Origin: Sciscionella sediminilitoris
Lineage (GTDB): Bacteria > Actinomycetota > Actinomycetes > Mycobacteriales > Pseudonocardiaceae
Assembly: GCF_000737195.2 (NCBI RefSeq)
Contig: NZ_JALM01000076.1
Span: forward strand, 1 to 64,000
Length of the DNA: 64,000 nucleotides
Direction of reading: 5' to 3'
Shown one piece after another: positions 20,001 through 28,373 of this stretch. Each line of letters starts with the position of its first letter. The first letter of the stretch is position 1. Position numbers and translations under genes: made by a program. The notes under the pieces were generated by a model. That model was not told the origin of the DNA, did no database searches, and worked only from the letters and a program-made list of their open reading frames with translations.

Positions 20001-21521
20001 GGCGGCGGCGAACCGGGCGCCCGGCCGGACCAGGATCCCGGCGAGTTCCGGTTCCAGGCGCGCGGCGATCCGGTCCGCGTAGCCGAGGAGTTCCCGGTAA
20101 CCGAACCGTTCGCGTTCGTCCCCGATCGCGGGCGCGTCCGGGGTGCGCTCGGCGATCGCCCGGACCCGTTCCAGCACCCCGAGATCCGCGTCCGTGGTGT
20201 CGGCGCCGCACTCGCCGAGCTCACGCAGCCGCGTGGTCTCCGCCTCGCCGAGCAGCGCCACCCCGGCCATCCTGGTTCCCGGTTCGGTGAGCGCGTCCAG
20301 GTAGCGGGCGAACCGGTCCAGGTGCGCCGTCACCTCCTCCGGCCGGTACAGCGCGGGGTTCCCGTTCACGTGCAGTTCCACCGCGCCGGGTTCGGGTTCG
20401 GTCACGGTGATCATCAGGTCGTCCACGATCCCGGTGGACAGATTGCGCACCACCGCCGTGCATTCGCCGAGCCGCACCGGTTCCGGGGCGGGCAGCACGT
20501 TCACGAACGGCCCGAAAGGGCGCTGTTCGTCCGCGCGCATCCCGAGTTCACGGCGCAGTGCGGCCATCGGATAGCGCTGATGGTGCAGCGCCTCGGCGAG
20601 CGCCTTGGAGGTCGCGGTGAGCAGTTCGGCGGCCGTGCTCTGGCGGGGCACCGGAATGCGCAGCGGCACGTAGTTGGCGATCATCCCGGGCACCGCCCGC
20701 ATGCGCGCTCCCACCCGCGCTGCGACCGGGAGGGTCAGCAGTGCCTCCTGCCCACCGAGCAGCCGTTCGGTGTATCCGGCCGCCGCGGCGAGCACCACGG
20801 TCGCGAGGGTGGCCTTCGCCTTCTTCGCGGCCAGGTGCAGCCGCGCGCTGTCCTGTTCGGACAGTCGCCTGCTGCGGCGCAGCCGGCCGCCGGCCCGCGC
20901 GGCCGGTGCGCCGGAAAGGCTGCGCGATTCCGGGGCGTTCTCGAGTTTGCGTGCCCAGTAGGCACCGTCCCTGGCGAATCGCGGGGAACCGAGGTAGGCC
21001 TGTTCGGCGTCCACCAGGGTGCGCAGCGGGGGAAGCGTGCCCTCGGCGGTGCCCGCGTAGTGCGCCTGCAGCCGGGACCACCACAGCATATCGCTGTAAC
21101 CGTCACCCAGGATGTGATGTCCGCAGGCGTAGCAGAGGTGCCGTTGCGGGCCGAGCCGGAACACGATCCAGCGCACCAGCCCGCCTTCGGAAAGCGAGAA
21201 CGGCACCCGCATATCGGCCTCGATCCGGGACAGCGCGGCCGCTTCCGGATCGGCATCGAGACTGCAGTCCACAGTGGACAACGGGACCGCGCCCACCGGT
21301 TCGACGGTCTGCATGGGAACCCCGTCGAACTCGGCGAACCGGATACGGCAGTTGTCCGCCTCGGCGTAGAGCGCGGCGATCGCGGCGCGCAGCCGCTCGG
21401 TGTCCAGCGGTCCCCGGATGTCCAGGTAGCTGCCCATGGTGTAGGCCAGCGGCTGCTCGGCGAACCGTTCGTCGAAGTAGATATCGGACTGTGCCGCGGA
21501 AAGCGGGAAATACTCGGTCAT
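14082..21521 (-). CDS. Non-ribosomal peptide synthetase, C-A-T-E-C-A-T (modules 1 and 2), predicted Dap-activating
   Basis: A 2479-residue NRPS. It opens with a condensation domain ([21 protein letters not shown] at about residue 133), so the first amino acid is acylated. A1 has [11 protein letters not shown] (about 585), T1 LGGDSI (about 984), an epimerase [11 protein letters not shown] (about 1147), C2 HHILVDGWS (about 1594; opening [12 protein letters not shown] fits acceptance of a D-donor), A2 [11 protein letters not shown] (about 2022) and T2 LGGDSI (about 2412). Pocket codes are DIWEATADDK (A1) and DIWEVTADDK (A2). They differ mutually, and from the diaminobutyrate-type code I recall (DIWELTADDK), only at position 299. 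With SbnA/SbnB genes directly upstream, 2,3-diaminopropionate is the best guess for both. T2 carries the GGDS form usual before an epimerase, yet no E domain follows. ATG 21521 overlaps the SbnA-like stop. Confidence 0.92.
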   Translation of the reverse strand: MTEYFPLSAAQSDIYFDERFAEQPLAYTMGSYLDIRGPLDTERLRAAIAALYAEADNCRIRFAEFDGVPMQTVEPVGAVPLSTVDCSLDADPEAAALSRIEADMRVPFSLSEGGLVRWIVFRLGPQRHLCYACGHHILGDGYSDMLWWSRLQAHYAGTAEGTLPPLRTLVDAEQAYLGSPRFARDGAYWARKLENAPESRSLSGAPAARAGGRLRRSRRLSEQDSARLHLAAKKAKATLATVVLAAAAGYTERLLGGQEALLTLPVAARVGARMRAVPGMIANYVPLRIPVPRQSTAAELLTATSKALAEALHHQRYPMAALRRELGMRADEQRPFGPFVNVLPAPEPVRLGECTAVVRNLSTGIVDDLMITVTEPEPGAVELHVNGNPALYRPEEVTAHLDRFARYLDALTEPGTRMAGVALLGEAETTRLRELGECGADTTDADLGVLERVRAIAERTPDAPAIGDERERFGYRELLGYADRIAARLEPELAGILVRPGARFAAAMLGVLGAGGAWIPLDVRAPLERSAALLETHGITTVLVEQENAELARRLPGLRQVCLDGAVTADREPQPPQGQPADLAYVIFTSGSTGKPKGAMVHRRGMVNHLLAKITDLGLTEQDRVIANAPVTFDISVWQLLCALLVGGSTQVVGPETAAEPAALFGTAAAERTTVLEVVPSLLRAALDWWDATGEVPELPALRWLAVTGEELPAGLCARWSAYFPDIPVLNAYGPTECSDDVTHAVLRAGEDIGTRAPIGQAVRGTRLYVLGEDLHRVPFGAVGELYVGGIAVGRGYLGDPGRTASTFTADPFAAESSGAPGQRMYRTGDLVRWRADGRLEFLGRRDDQVKVRGHRIELGEVEAGLRALPRVTGAAAAVRKGSLLGYVTGRADPEAVRAELGALLPEYLVPARILPLEELPLTAHGKLDRKALPEIPQPETSAADVLLAPRTEAERVVCVAIAETLGLDRIGVRDNFFALGGDSIMAIQVASRARRSGLVLTPREVFTRKTPEAIAAVARTSTQDTLSGDGIGGFALTPIARQLRADTVHAPHTVAGYGQYVRLRLPSDVDSARIRGALQVILDSHDALRMRCGPDWDPEIPAPGSVTAAELLVESAEPPAPERLAARLNPETGRMLVAARTGDRLLIVVHHLAVDGVSWRILLEDLERACAERPLEPVGTSYRAWSALLAAQDRSAEIPLWTEQIEQAQAPIGARALDPAVDTYATARTLRRELPSATTTALLTTVPAAFHAETADVLLAGLVLAIARWRGTDTFVELEGHGREQLHPGQDLARTVGWFTSVYPVRFAAGTDPAGTLKAVKERLRALPEHGIGYGLLHHLQGRIPDARPELGFNYLGRFTASGQPWRMDAETMVGTVTDPDMPLRHVIGLTPVIVDDADGPRLLADWVWAGGILTEQAARELADSWFAVLTELAALTESGRTPSDFPLLELDQSEVDGFAERHGRIADVLPLSPLQQGILFHSQYEGEGVEVYTLQVLAELEDADPERLRRACAALVERHPVLRTVFDHRRTGEPVQVVRAEAPETFRRAAGDPDEVADTERMRRFDLAAGPLVRFTLVENGDRRSRLVWTTHHILVDGWSMPMLARELLALYAGETEPAPVRPYADYLAWLAEQDTEAAREAWRGLLDGVDGPTLLDRGAAREPALPHSAILELTAAETARLSELARSAELTVNTVVQGCWAVLLGRATGRTDVVFGATASVRPPELPGAEEIVGMFLNTTPVRAGLPPHRRFTELFTELQEQQSALREHQHLGLSEITGAGELFDTAVVFENFPFGELGGDPLVRAWARDARHYPCSLVVEPGQRLRVRFDHLPGVDIEPILRGFERILRAVLADPGAPIGSVPVLDGDSVLHGPEGSTELDVFTAVRAHAERAPDAVAIVDETGATGYAELLAQAGGIARAVPEGELVALLAEPGAGFVAAVLGVLAAGGAYLPLDPGAPVARTAGMLADARVSTLLASAQNRELAERIAAEHPVEVRPLSAEPGAAVDPRGGPQDLAYVIFTSGSTGRPKGAMVQRGGMANHLHAKIADLGLRAGDTVVHNAPLTFDISVWQMLAPLVVGGRLRIVDSETAADPGALFAVRATILELVPSLLRAALDEWDAGVPAPELGLRYLVVTGEELPADLCARWLARYPGIPLVNAYGPTECSDDVTHAVLTEAPETVPIGATVPGTRLYVLGDELAPVPRGIAGELYVGGLGVGRGYTHDPRRTAASFVPDPFGGPGQRMYRTGDLVRVRPDGQLEFLRRRDEQVKVRGHRIELGEVAAGLRTVDGVRDAAAHVFTDGEGRSRLVGYLAPADLDPVRVRSAARSVLPEHLLPSQLVPLDALPLTAHGKLDRKALPAPDPDLAELFAGRAPETEREHLLCRILAEVLGLPGIGAEDDFFTLGGDSISSIRVVGMARAEGLELTVRDVFTHRTAEALATAAGETGHAAPEDEQPLLTLAEDEADELELGLN

Positions 21522-22483
21522 CGACTCGTCCTGGATAATTCGGGAAGGATCGGCTCGGATCCGTAGACGTTCTGCACCCACTGCTCGGAGTAGACGGTGT
21601 CCAGGTAGCGCTCCCCCAGATCGGGCGCGATCGCCACCGCGGTGAGCCCGGCCGACTCGTGCTCGGCGAGCCAGCGTCTCGCCCCGGAGACCACGGTCCC
21701 GGTGGAACCGCCGAACAGGAAACCGCGGCCCGCCAGTTCCCGGCAGGCCGCGATCGTGTCCCTTTCCGGCACCAGCACCACATCGTGGATGTAGGACTCG
21801 TCGAGCAGCGCGGGCCGGACCGCGGTACCGAGCCCGGGGATCATCCGCCGCGCCGGCGGGTGCCCGAAGGTCACCGAGCCGACCGTGTCCACGGCCACCA
21901 CCCGCACGTGCGGGGCCACCTCGGCGAAATACCGCGCGCAGCCCATCAGCGTCCCCGTGGTGCCCGCGCCGATGAACAGCACGTCCAGCTCCGGCACGTC
22001 GCGCAGGATCTCCCGCGCCGTCGTGCGGTGGTGCGCGCCCCAGTTCGCCTCGTTCGCGTACTGGTTGAGCCAGACGTAGCGCTCCGATTCCGCGCACAGC
22101 CGGTTGACCCGGTCGATGCGCGCGCCCAGCAGCCCCCGGTCGGGATGTGGCTCGGTGATCACCTGCACGGTGGCACCGAGGGTCTGCATCAGCTGCCGGG
22201 CGGCCAGCGTGCAGCGCGCATCGGTGACACACACGAAGCCATATCCGCGGCTCTTGGCGACCAGGGCGAGCGCGACACCGAGGTTGCCCGAGGAGCTTTC
22301 CACGATCGTCGAGCCCTCGCCGAGCAGGCCCGCACGTTCGGCGTCGGCCACCATCTCCGCGGCCGCCTTGAGTTTGATCGAACCGGCGAAGTTGAATCCC
22401 TCGCACTTGAGATACAGCCGCTGCCCGAGCTCGACATAGAGATCGGAGACGTTGAATTCCTGCGGAGCCGAGATGACCTGCAC
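21518..22483 (-). CDS. sbnA: SbnA-like 2,3-diaminopropionate biosynthesis enzyme (PLP, cysteine-synthase fold)
   Basis: A 321-residue PLP enzyme of the cysteine-synthase family. GSIKLKAA holds the PLP lysine, [12 protein letters not shown] the substrate loop and [10 protein letters not shown] the phosphate-binding loop. In staphyloferrin B synthesis SbnA joins O-phospho-serine and glutamate to N-(2-amino-2-carboxyethyl)-glutamate (established knowledge). The SbnB-like partner lies 13 nt upstream and the Dap-type NRPS overlaps downstream by 4 nt. This pairing makes ordinary cysteine synthesis unlikely. Confidence 0.9.
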   Translation of the reverse strand: MQVISAPQEFNVSDLYVELGQRLYLKCEGFNFAGSIKLKAAAEMVADAERAGLLGEGSTIVESSSGNLGVALALVAKSRGYGFVCVTDARCTLAARQLMQTLGATVQVITEPHPDRGLLGARIDRVNRLCAESERYVWLNQYANEANWGAHHRTTAREILRDVPELDVLFIGAGTTGTLMGCARYFAEVAPHVRVVAVDTVGSVTFGHPPARRMIPGLGTAVRPALLDESYIHDVVLVPERDTIAACRELAGRGFLFGGSTGTVVSGARRWLAEHESAGLTAVAIAPDLGERYLDTVYSEQWVQNVYGSEPILPELSRTSR

Positions 22484-22496
22484 GCCGCGCTCCGCC

Positions 22497-23546
22497 TCAG
22501 GCTTCGCCGTAGCGGCTCAGCTCGGCGAAGAAATCGTCGATCGTGTGCAGCCGCCCGGATCCGGCGAGGGTGTCGTAGACGTGCCTGCCGACCGCGAGGT
22601 CCAGCACACCGAGCCCGAACGGGGAGAACACGAGCGGTTTGTCCGGGGCGGGTTCCACCTCGCCGGTGATCACCTGCGCCAGGGTGCCCGCGATGTGCTC
22701 GCGGTTGCCGGTGCGCTGTTCGAGCAGGTGCACCGAGGTGTCGGCCTTCAGGCAGTGCTCGACGTCGTCCACGATGTTGGTGGCCGAGGCGATCACGTCC
22801 GGGCCGAGGTCGCGCAGCGAGACGTGCAGCACCAGCGGCCCGTGCGCGAAGGGAGCCGGGTCGAGCACGTGCGGGGTACCGGCCACGGTCGCGAACACCA
22901 CGAGATCGCTCGCCTCGATCAGGTCCCCGGCGCTCGGGTGCGTGACGGCCCGTTCCCCGGCCGATTCCAGATAGCCGCGGAAACCCTGTGCGTGCTCGGG
23001 ATTCGTGTCATGGATCCCGACCTCGTCGAAGGACCAGCCGGTGCGCGCCAGGAAGGTGTGCACATAGCGGGCGATCAGTCCGGTCCCGACGATCCCGAGC
23101 CGTTTCGGGCGGGTCCGCCCCGCGCTGAGCCGGTCCGCGGCGAGCGCGGCCGAGGCCGCGGTGCGCACCGCGCTGATGATCGAGCTTTCCAGACAGGCGA
23201 AGGGATATCCGGTGACCGGATCGTTGAGCACCAGCACCGCGGAGGCCCGCGGCAGGCCATCGGCCACGTTCCCCGGGAAGCTGGAGATCCATTTGATGCC
23301 GTCCACCGCGTCCTGGCCACCGACCGAGGCGGGCAGCGCGATGATCCGTGAACTCGGCCGGTCCGGGAAGCGCAGGAAGTACGAGGGCGGGTTCACCGTC
23401 GCCCCCTCCTCGTGGCGCAGATAGGTCCGTTCGGCGAGCTCGACCAGCCGTGGCTCGTCCCCGTGCAGCACGGCGCGGACCTGCGCCCCGCCGATCACCG
23501 CGAAACTGGGTGCTTGACGTTCGGGCACCGCGGCGGCAGTGGACAT
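22497..23546 (-). CDS. sbnB: SbnB-like dehydrogenase for 2,3-diaminopropionate synthesis
   Basis: A 349-residue member of the ornithine cyclodeaminase/mu-crystallin fold. IKWISSFPGN, RASAVLVLND and the Rossmann motif LGIVGTGLIARYV are the recognisable SbnB features. The enzyme oxidatively cleaves the SbnA product to 2,3-diaminopropionate and 2-oxoglutarate with NAD (family knowledge). It is the first gene of the NRPS operon, so the operon begins by making its own building block. The start is ATG 23546; CGCTGAC repeats with 11-bp spacing lie about 54-71 nt upstream. Confidence 0.92.
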   Translation of the reverse strand: MSTAAAVPERQAPSFAVIGGAQVRAVLHGDEPRLVELAERTYLRHEEGATVNPPSYFLRFPDRPSSRIIALPASVGGQDAVDGIKWISSFPGNVADGLPRASAVLVLNDPVTGYPFACLESSIISAVRTAASAALAADRLSAGRTRPKRLGIVGTGLIARYVHTFLARTGWSFDEVGIHDTNPEHAQGFRGYLESAGERAVTHPSAGDLIEASDLVVFATVAGTPHVLDPAPFAHGPLVLHVSLRDLGPDVIASATNIVDDVEHCLKADTSVHLLEQRTGNREHIAGTLAQVITGEVEPAPDKPLVFSPFGLGVLDLAVGRHVYDTLAGSGRLHTIDDFFAELSRYGEA

Positions 23547-23585
23547 GCAGGCTCCTCACGGCCGGTTCGTACTGGGTCGCCAGCC

Positions 23586-23617
23586 ACCTTCGCGCAGCCC
23601 GCTGACACCACGCTGAC
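23586..23617 (-). promoter_or_regulatory. SARP-type direct repeats and possible -10 upstream of sbnB
   Basis: CGCTGAC occurs at 23600-23606 and 23611-23617, exactly 11 bp apart. Read towards sbnB, 8 bp (23599-23592) separate the nearer repeat from GAAGGT (23591-23586), a partial -10 match. SARP activators bind 11-bp-spaced heptamers placed 8 bp from the -10 (established). The same heptamer occurs three times at 35588-35616, near the SARP gene. The plus-strand response-regulator gene is the alternative target, but spacing in that direction is worse. Confidence 0.6.
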
Positions 23618-23684
23618 CATCTCCTGAAAGCCGCGATTCGCTACATTCGACGGTGAACCCGCAACCGTGAGCAAGGAGCAGGCC

Positions 23685-24329
23685 GTGCGCATCGCCATCG
23701 CCGAGGACCAGTATCTGCTGCGCGACGGACTGGTGCGGCTGCTCGAATCGCAGGGTTTCGAGATCGTCGCCGCGGTGGGCAGCGGGCCCGAGATGCTCGC
23801 CGCGATGCGCGAACACGTCCCGGATGTGAGCATCGTGGATATCCGGCTTCCCCCCTCGCACACCGATGAGGGCCTGCGGGCCGCGCTCACCGCCCGTGCC
23901 GAGCGCCAGGGGTTCCCCGTGCTGCTGCTCTCCCAGTACGTGGAACAGCTCTACGCCTCCGAACTGCTCGCCGACGGGGCGGGTGCGGTGGGGTATCTGC
24001 TCAAGGACCGGGTGTTCAACTCCGAGCAGTTCGTCACCGCGCTGCGCCAGGTCGCGGGCGGGGGCACGGTGATGGACCCCGAGGTGGTCACGAAACTGCT
24101 CAACCGCAACGCATCCGATGCGCTGCTCGGCAGGCTCTCGGCGCGCGAGCTCGAGGTGCTCGAGCTGATGGCCGAGGGCCGCTCGAACAACTCGATCGCC
24201 GCGAGCCTCGTGGTCACCGAGAAGGCCGTCGCCAAGCACATCAACAGCATCCTCACCAAACTGGAGCTGCCGCCATCGGACGACGACAACCGCAGGGTGC
24301 GCGCGGTGCTCGCCTATCTACAGCGTTGA
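23685..24329 (+). CDS. NarL/LuxR-family response regulator between the two biosynthetic operons
   Basis: A 214-residue regulator. The receiver domain begins VRIAIAEDQYLLRDGLVRLL (acidic pair ED near residues 7-8), with the phosphorylated aspartate in VSIVDIRLPPSHTDEGLRAA. The LuxR helix-turn-helix is RELEVLELMAEGRSNNSIA. GTG 23685 is preceded by AAGGAG at a good distance; an in-frame GTG at 23667 contains that site and is less likely. Its 3' end overlaps the convergent dehydrogenase gene by 12 bp. It is the only plus-strand gene inside the cluster and probably partners the kinase at 5148-6401 (inference). Confidence 0.85.
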   Translation: MRIAIAEDQYLLRDGLVRLLESQGFEIVAAVGSGPEMLAAMREHVPDVSIVDIRLPPSHTDEGLRAALTARAERQGFPVLLLSQYVEQLYASELLADGAGAVGYLLKDRVFNSEQFVTALRQVAGGGTVMDPEVVTKLLNRNASDALLGRLSARELEVLELMAEGRSNNSIAASLVVTEKAVAKHINSILTKLELPPSDDDNRRVRAVLAYLQR

Positions 24330-25475
24330 CAACTTGCCCGCCATGAACCCGTTGAACACGTTGAGCAGCTGCATGTTCCGGGTGCCCTCCATGAACTCCA
24401 CACCGCGGGCGTCCCTGGCGAACTTGTCCAGCAGCGGATGCTCGAAGCGGGCCGCCGGGCCGAAGAACTCGCACGCTCCCACGGTGACCTCCTCGGCCAA
24501 CCGGCAGGCGCGCGCCTTCGCCGCCGAGGCGAGATGCCCGCCGCCCCTGCGCTCCACCGCGGCCGCCGCGTACCGCACGAGCTGACGCGCGCCGTGCACC
24601 CGCCGCCCGATCCGGTCCAGCCGTTCGCGTTCCTCGGCGCGCAAGGTGGCGCGGTGCGCCCACACGTACTCGTAGGCGGCGCGCGCGATCCCGAGCGCCA
24701 CGGCGGCCACCGCGGGCCGCAGCCGGTTGAAGGTCTGCACGCAGGACCACATTCCGCGCCTTGTCGGGGAAAGGTGGCGGCCGAGCACCTGTTCCTCGCG
24801 CACGTGCACCGCGTCGAACTCGCAGGCGCTGATCCGCAGCGCGCGCAGCCCCTCGGTGTCGATCGGCTCGGCGCGGAATCCCGGTTCATCCGGATCGACG
24901 AGCACCGCGGTCACCCCGAGCGGCCCGGGACGGGTACGGGCGAAGGCCACCCCGATTCCCGCGCGCGCCGCGTTGCCGATGTAGGTCTTGGCGCCGTTGA
25001 ACCGCAGGCCGATCCCGTCCCGGCTCGGCAGCAGCTGGGCGCGCATGGCGGCGGCGTCCGAACCGCTGCCCGGCTCGGTGAGCGCGAAGAAGGTCCAGGT
25101 CGGCCGCTCCAGCAACCGTCCGTAGTAACGGGTCTTCTGCTCGGTGTCCGCGAGCAGATCAATGAGCACCCCGGACATCGCGCCACCGGGAGAACCCAGC
25201 AGCAGGCCCGCGTCCCCGCAGGCCAGTTCCTCCATCACCACGACCCGCTCCAGTGCGCTCATCCCGGTGAACCGGTAGCCACCGACCCGCGCGGCAGGCG
25301 GACCGTACTCCGGCGGGATGAGCACGCTGCTCATGTACCGCACCCCGGGCAGGTCGAGGAATTCGCCGACCCGGTCCGGTTCGGCGTCCAGTTCCAGGGC
25401 ATGGGCGCGGAAATCCACCGCCCACTCCCGCGCCTGCGCCTCGAGCGCGCGCAGCGATGCGTCCAGTTCGAACAT
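24318..25475 (-). CDS. Acyl-CoA dehydrogenase-type flavoenzyme
   Basis: A 385-residue ACAD-fold protein with the FAD/substrate motif FFALTEPGSGSDAAAM (about residue 128), SACEFDAVHV in the middle beta domain and the catalytic-base region EFMEGTRNMQ near the C-terminus, where the glutamate is retained. It could introduce an alpha,beta double bond into an ACP- or CoA-bound chain made by the neighbouring type II PKS genes. The last gene of the PKS operon; its ATG directly follows the stop of the small ACAD-like gene, suggesting a two-subunit enzyme. Confidence 0.8.
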   Translation of the reverse strand: MFELDASLRALEAQAREWAVDFRAHALELDAEPDRVGEFLDLPGVRYMSSVLIPPEYGPPAARVGGYRFTGMSALERVVVMEELACGDAGLLLGSPGGAMSGVLIDLLADTEQKTRYYGRLLERPTWTFFALTEPGSGSDAAAMRAQLLPSRDGIGLRFNGAKTYIGNAARAGIGVAFARTRPGPLGVTAVLVDPDEPGFRAEPIDTEGLRALRISACEFDAVHVREEQVLGRHLSPTRRGMWSCVQTFNRLRPAVAAVALGIARAAYEYVWAHRATLRAEERERLDRIGRRVHGARQLVRYAAAAVERRGGGHLASAAKARACRLAEEVTVGACEFFGPAARFEHPLLDKFARDARGVEFMEGTRNMQLLNVFNGFMAGKLSTL

Positions 25476-26105
25476 TCAGCCGACCCTCCCCGGCTGGTAG
25501 GCCGCGGCGAGCAGCTCGGAAACCCGCGCCTTGCGCCCCTTGCCTTCGGTGGTGAACCCACTCGCCCCGAGCAGGCGCAGCAGTTCCCGGTCCGCACCAG
25601 TCAACTGTTCGTGCAGGTGCGCCCGGGTGGCAGCATCGAGCGGCTCCGGCCCGGCGAGCACGGCACGCACCTCCAGGTGTTCGATGAGCACCTCGGCGAT
25701 ACTGCTCTGCACGAGCTGACGGCGCAGCAGCACCGCCTCCCCGCTCTCCCGCGCGCCGAGATAACCGACGCAGTCGTCCAGCAACGCCTCGGAAAGACCG
25801 AGCCGGATCCCGAGAATCCCGGTGTACCAACGGCTTCGTTCCCGGTCCTCGCGCTCCCGATCGCCGGATGCGGGTGCGGGATGGCGCAGGCGGCACAGTG
25901 CGCCGTCCCGCGCCACGACCGTCTCGGTTCCCCTGGCCAGCCGGGCGCCGTCGAGCCACAGTTCGCTCGCCGTGTCCACCAGACCGGCGGGAACCACCGC
26001 GTAGCCCTGCGGGCCGAACGGAATCGCTCCTCCCGTCACCTCGGTGATCAGCGCGGTGAGCGCGGCTACGACATCCTCGGCGGGAGCGCGCGCGATGGTG
26101 GTCAT
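25476..26105 (-). CDS. Short acyl-CoA dehydrogenase-like protein (possible partner subunit)
   Basis: A 209-residue protein without strong motifs. Helical segments such as YTGILGIRLGLSEALLDDCVGYL and the C-terminal LLGASGFTTEG...SELLAAAY resemble the C-terminal helical domain of acyl-CoA dehydrogenases. It lacks the TEPGSGSD FAD motif, so alone it should be inactive. Its 4-nt overlap with the upstream gene and direct abutment to the full-length dehydrogenase suggest an obligate partner. The family call is weak. Confidence 0.5.
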   Translation of the reverse strand: MTTIARAPAEDVVAALTALITEVTGGAIPFGPQGYAVVPAGLVDTASELWLDGARLARGTETVVARDGALCRLRHPAPASGDREREDRERSRWYTGILGIRLGLSEALLDDCVGYLGARESGEAVLLRRQLVQSSIAEVLIEHLEVRAVLAGPEPLDAATRAHLHEQLTGADRELLRLLGASGFTTEGKGRKARVSELLAAAYQPGRVG

Positions 26106-26764
26106 GGTTCACTCCAGACACAACAGCTCAGGGCCCCGGAACCGGGCTCGATGGCGTGGGAGGCGACACGGCCGCGGGAGCGCGACCACAGTCCGGTGCA
26201 CGGGAACGCGGGATCGGCACAGAGCACGGTGTCCGCGCCGAGCGCGGGATCCGTTCCGGCGGACGGAAACCGCCACAGTTCCAGCGGTGTCCCCGTGGTG
26301 CCGAGCACCAGTGCGAGCGCGGCGTCCCCGAGCGGTTCCGCGCACCGGTAGGGCAGCCGCGACTGGTCGAAGGCGAGCACCAGGGCCCGCTCACGCGCGT
26401 AGGCACTCGCGCAGCGCAGCGCGGTGAACGTGGCCGCCGGTCCCTGCTCGGTGATCGCGAACACGAACGGATCACCGGGAAGGGCTGCCTGTACGTAGGT
26501 GGAAAGCGAGTAGGAGGGATCCAGATCGGGTACCGCCGCGGCCAGCACCACGACCTCGAATTCCCGCTCCGGCAACGCATCGAACAGCGCCTCGGCCATC
26601 GCGGGATAGCCCGTGCCACGCTCGTCCCCGGTATCGGCGGCCCGGCCGTGCGCGGCCGCGAGGTCACCGAGGTAGCCGTGCACCCGGGGACTCACCGCGC
26701 CGAGTGGTTCGGGGAAACGCTTGCGGACGATCGCGTTCAGCCGCAGCCGCGGGGTATGGCGCAC
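26102..26764 (-). CDS. Ketosynthase-like protein lacking the active-site cysteine
   Basis: A 220-residue protein resembling the N-terminal half of a thiolase-fold ketosynthase. FAITEQGPAATFTALRCASAYA aligns with FAVTEQACASGLLAIDLCGRLL of the KASIII gene in the same operon, but Cys is replaced by Pro. VLAFDQSRLPY and DAALALVLGT fit small beta-ketoacyl-synthase-like proteins found in polyene clusters (recalled similarity). A scaffold, chain-length or partner role is more likely than condensation. It overlaps the next gene by 4 nt and follows the ACP by 4 nt. Confidence 0.6.
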   Translation of the reverse strand: MRHTPRLRLNAIVRKRFPEPLGAVSPRVHGYLGDLAAAHGRAADTGDERGTGYPAMAEALFDALPEREFEVVVLAAAVPDLDPSYSLSTYVQAALPGDPFVFAITEQGPAATFTALRCASAYARERALVLAFDQSRLPYRCAEPLGDAALALVLGTTGTPLELWRFPSAGTDPALGADTVLCADPAFPCTGLWSRSRGRVASHAIEPGSGALSCCVWSEP

Positions 26765-26768
26765 GCGA

Positions 26769-27053
26769 TTACCCGGAAGCGGTCGCCGCGGCGTACTCGG
26801 CGGCCAGGAAGTCCGCGAGGGAACCGACGGTGTGGAAATTGCTCATCTCCAGCTCCTCGGTCTCCATCTCCACATCCAGGGATTCCTCGAGCAGCATCAG
26901 CAGTTCGAGTACCCCGGTCGAGTCCAGGCCGAGCTGGTCGAACAGTTCGGCCTCCTCGCCGATCCCGGCGCAGTCGGTGTCCAGCACCTCGGACAGTGCG
27001 CCGCGGATCCCTTCCACGATGCGGTTTCTGTCGATCGTCGTGTTCTCGCTCAT
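26769..27053 (-). CDS. Acyl/amino-acyl carrier protein (BtrI-like context)
   Basis: A 94-residue acidic carrier protein with the phosphopantetheine site LFDQLGLDSTGVLELLMLLE (Ser in LDS). It directly precedes a PLP decarboxylase and an ATP-grasp ligase, the same trio as butirosin BtrI-BtrK-BtrJ, where an amino acid is loaded on the ACP and decarboxylated there (established for butirosin). A second ACP (35265-35516) probably serves chain extension, leaving this one for the starter unit. That division is inference. Confidence 0.85.
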   Translation of the reverse strand: MSENTTIDRNRIVEGIRGALSEVLDTDCAGIGEEAELFDQLGLDSTGVLELLMLLEESLDVEMETEELEMSNFHTVGSLADFLAAEYAAATASG

Positions 27054-27077
27054 CGGCGGTTCACCTCTCCTTGTCGA

Positions 27078-28373
27078 TCAGTGGGTCTTGTCGATCAAAA
27101 GACGCTGTTTGCCGAGCAGATCCTCGACCCCGTCGGCTTCCCGGATCAGGTGCGCCCGCCCCTCGTGCACGAGCACCTCGGCGGGATGACCGTGACTGAG
27201 GAAATGCACCGGGGATGCGCTCGGCCCATAGGCCCCGGAGCGCAACACCCCGATCAGGTCCCCGGGCTCGACCGCGGGCAACGCCACCTTCTTGCCGATG
27301 GTGTCGTTCGGAGTACACAGTGGACCGGTCACGTTCCAGGGTTCGGTCGCGGCGTCCTCCGCGGCGCCGAGCACCCGCATGGGGAAGTTGCGCTTGACGA
27401 AGGAACCGATGCCGACCGCGGCCATGTGGTGATTGGTCCCGCCATCGGTGACCGCGAACCGTTCGCCGTTCGAGGTCTTCACGTATTCCACCCGGGTGAC
27501 GTAGAGGCCCGCGGTCGCCGTCAGATAGCGGCCGAGTTCCATCACCAGCCGGGTACCGGGGTGGTCCGCGGCGAACTTCTCCAGCAGCGGGTTGAGCAGT
27601 CCGGCGAGCACATCCAGGTCGAGATCGGTCTCCTTCTCGAAGTAGGCGACCCCGAGCCCGCCACCGATGTCCACCAGTTCGAGCTCGAAGCGGTGGTGCC
27701 GGGCGAGCCGCTGCGCCAGATCGAGAATGCGGCGGGTGTTCTCGGCGATCGGTTCCTCGGCGAGGATCCGGGTGCCCATGTACACCTGCACGCCGATCAG
27801 CCGGACGTGCGCCCGTGTCAAGGGTTCCGCCTCGAACAGCTGCGCCGCGTCGATACCGAACTGGCGCGGTTTCCCGCCCATGGTCAGCCCGGAGCCCTTG
27901 ACCGCGAAGTCCGGGTTCACCCGCAGGACCACGCGTGCGGTGACGCCGGATTCCGCGGCCAATGCCGAGATCCGGTCCAGTTCCCCGAAGGACTCGCAGA
28001 TGATCGCGTGGATCCCGGTCTCCAGGCAGGCGCGCAGTTCCGCCTCGCTCTTGCCCGGGCCGAGGAACAGGATGTCCTCCGGGGCGACCCCGGCTCGCAG
28101 CGCGGTGTGCAGTTCGGCGAGCGAGGAAACCTCCGCGCGTGCGCCGTTCTCGTGCAGCAGCGCGCAGATCGAGATGTTCGGGTTCGCCTTGAGCGAGTAG
28201 AACACCTCGAGCCCCGGATACAGCGCGGTCCGCACAGCGCGCATCCGCGCGGCCAGTTCGGCGCCGTCGTAGACATAGCAGGGAGTACCGTGCTCGGCGG
28301 CGATCGCCGAGACCGGGATGCCCTGCACCGTGAACTCGGTCCGTGTCGATGATTCGCTCGTGAACTCGCTCAT
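27078..28373 (-). CDS. Type III-fold PLP-dependent decarboxylase (LysA/BtrK-like)
   Basis: A 431-residue alanine-racemase-fold decarboxylase. FYSLKANPN (about residue 50) holds the PLP lysine, LELVDIGGGLGVAY the glycine-rich phosphate loop, and VTGPLCTPNDTIGK the conserved active-site cysteine region. The family covers diaminopimelate and ornithine decarboxylases and BtrK, which decarboxylates glutamyl-ACP. Position between an ACP and an ATP-grasp ligase favours an ACP-bound substrate over free diaminopimelate. The start overlaps the ligase stop (ATGA). Confidence 0.82.
   Translation of the reverse strand: MSEFTSESSTRTEFTVQGIPVSAIAAEHGTPCYVYDGAELAARMRAVRTALYPGLEVFYSLKANPNISICALLHENGARAEVSSLAELHTALRAGVAPEDILFLGPGKSEAELRACLETGIHAIICESFGELDRISALAAESGVTARVVLRVNPDFAVKGSGLTMGGKPRQFGIDAAQLFEAEPLTRAHVRLIGVQVYMGTRILAEEPIAENTRRILDLAQRLARHHRFELELVDIGGGLGVAYFEKETDLDLDVLAGLLNPLLEKFAADHPGTRLVMELGRYLTATAGLYVTRVEYVKTSNGERFAVTDGGTNHHMAAVGIGSFVKRNFPMRVLGAAEDAATEPWNVTGPLCTPNDTIGKKVALPAVEPGDLIGVLRSGAYGPSASPVHFLSHGHPAEVLVHEGRAHLIREADGVEDLLGKQRLLIDKTH

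Noticed and set aside
22497-23546. SbnB-like gene considered as a genuine ornithine cyclodeaminase.
   Set aside because: The adjacent SbnA-like gene and the IKWISSFPGN and RASAVLVLND blocks favour the Dap pathway; the real OCD-like gene is at 41154-42086.
3974-23546. The NRPS operon considered as a siderophore cluster because SbnA/SbnB belong to staphyloferrin B synthesis.
   Set aside because: No hydroxamate, catecholate or citrate-ligase genes, no TonB-independent siderophore uptake genes and no iron-box-like site were seen. Dap is also common in antibiotics.
27078-28373. Decarboxylase considered as primary-metabolism diaminopimelate decarboxylase (LysA).
   Set aside because: It lies inside the PKS operon between an ACP and an ATP-grasp ligase with a 4-nt overlap; lysine genes are absent. 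The free-amino-acid activity remains possible but is less likely.
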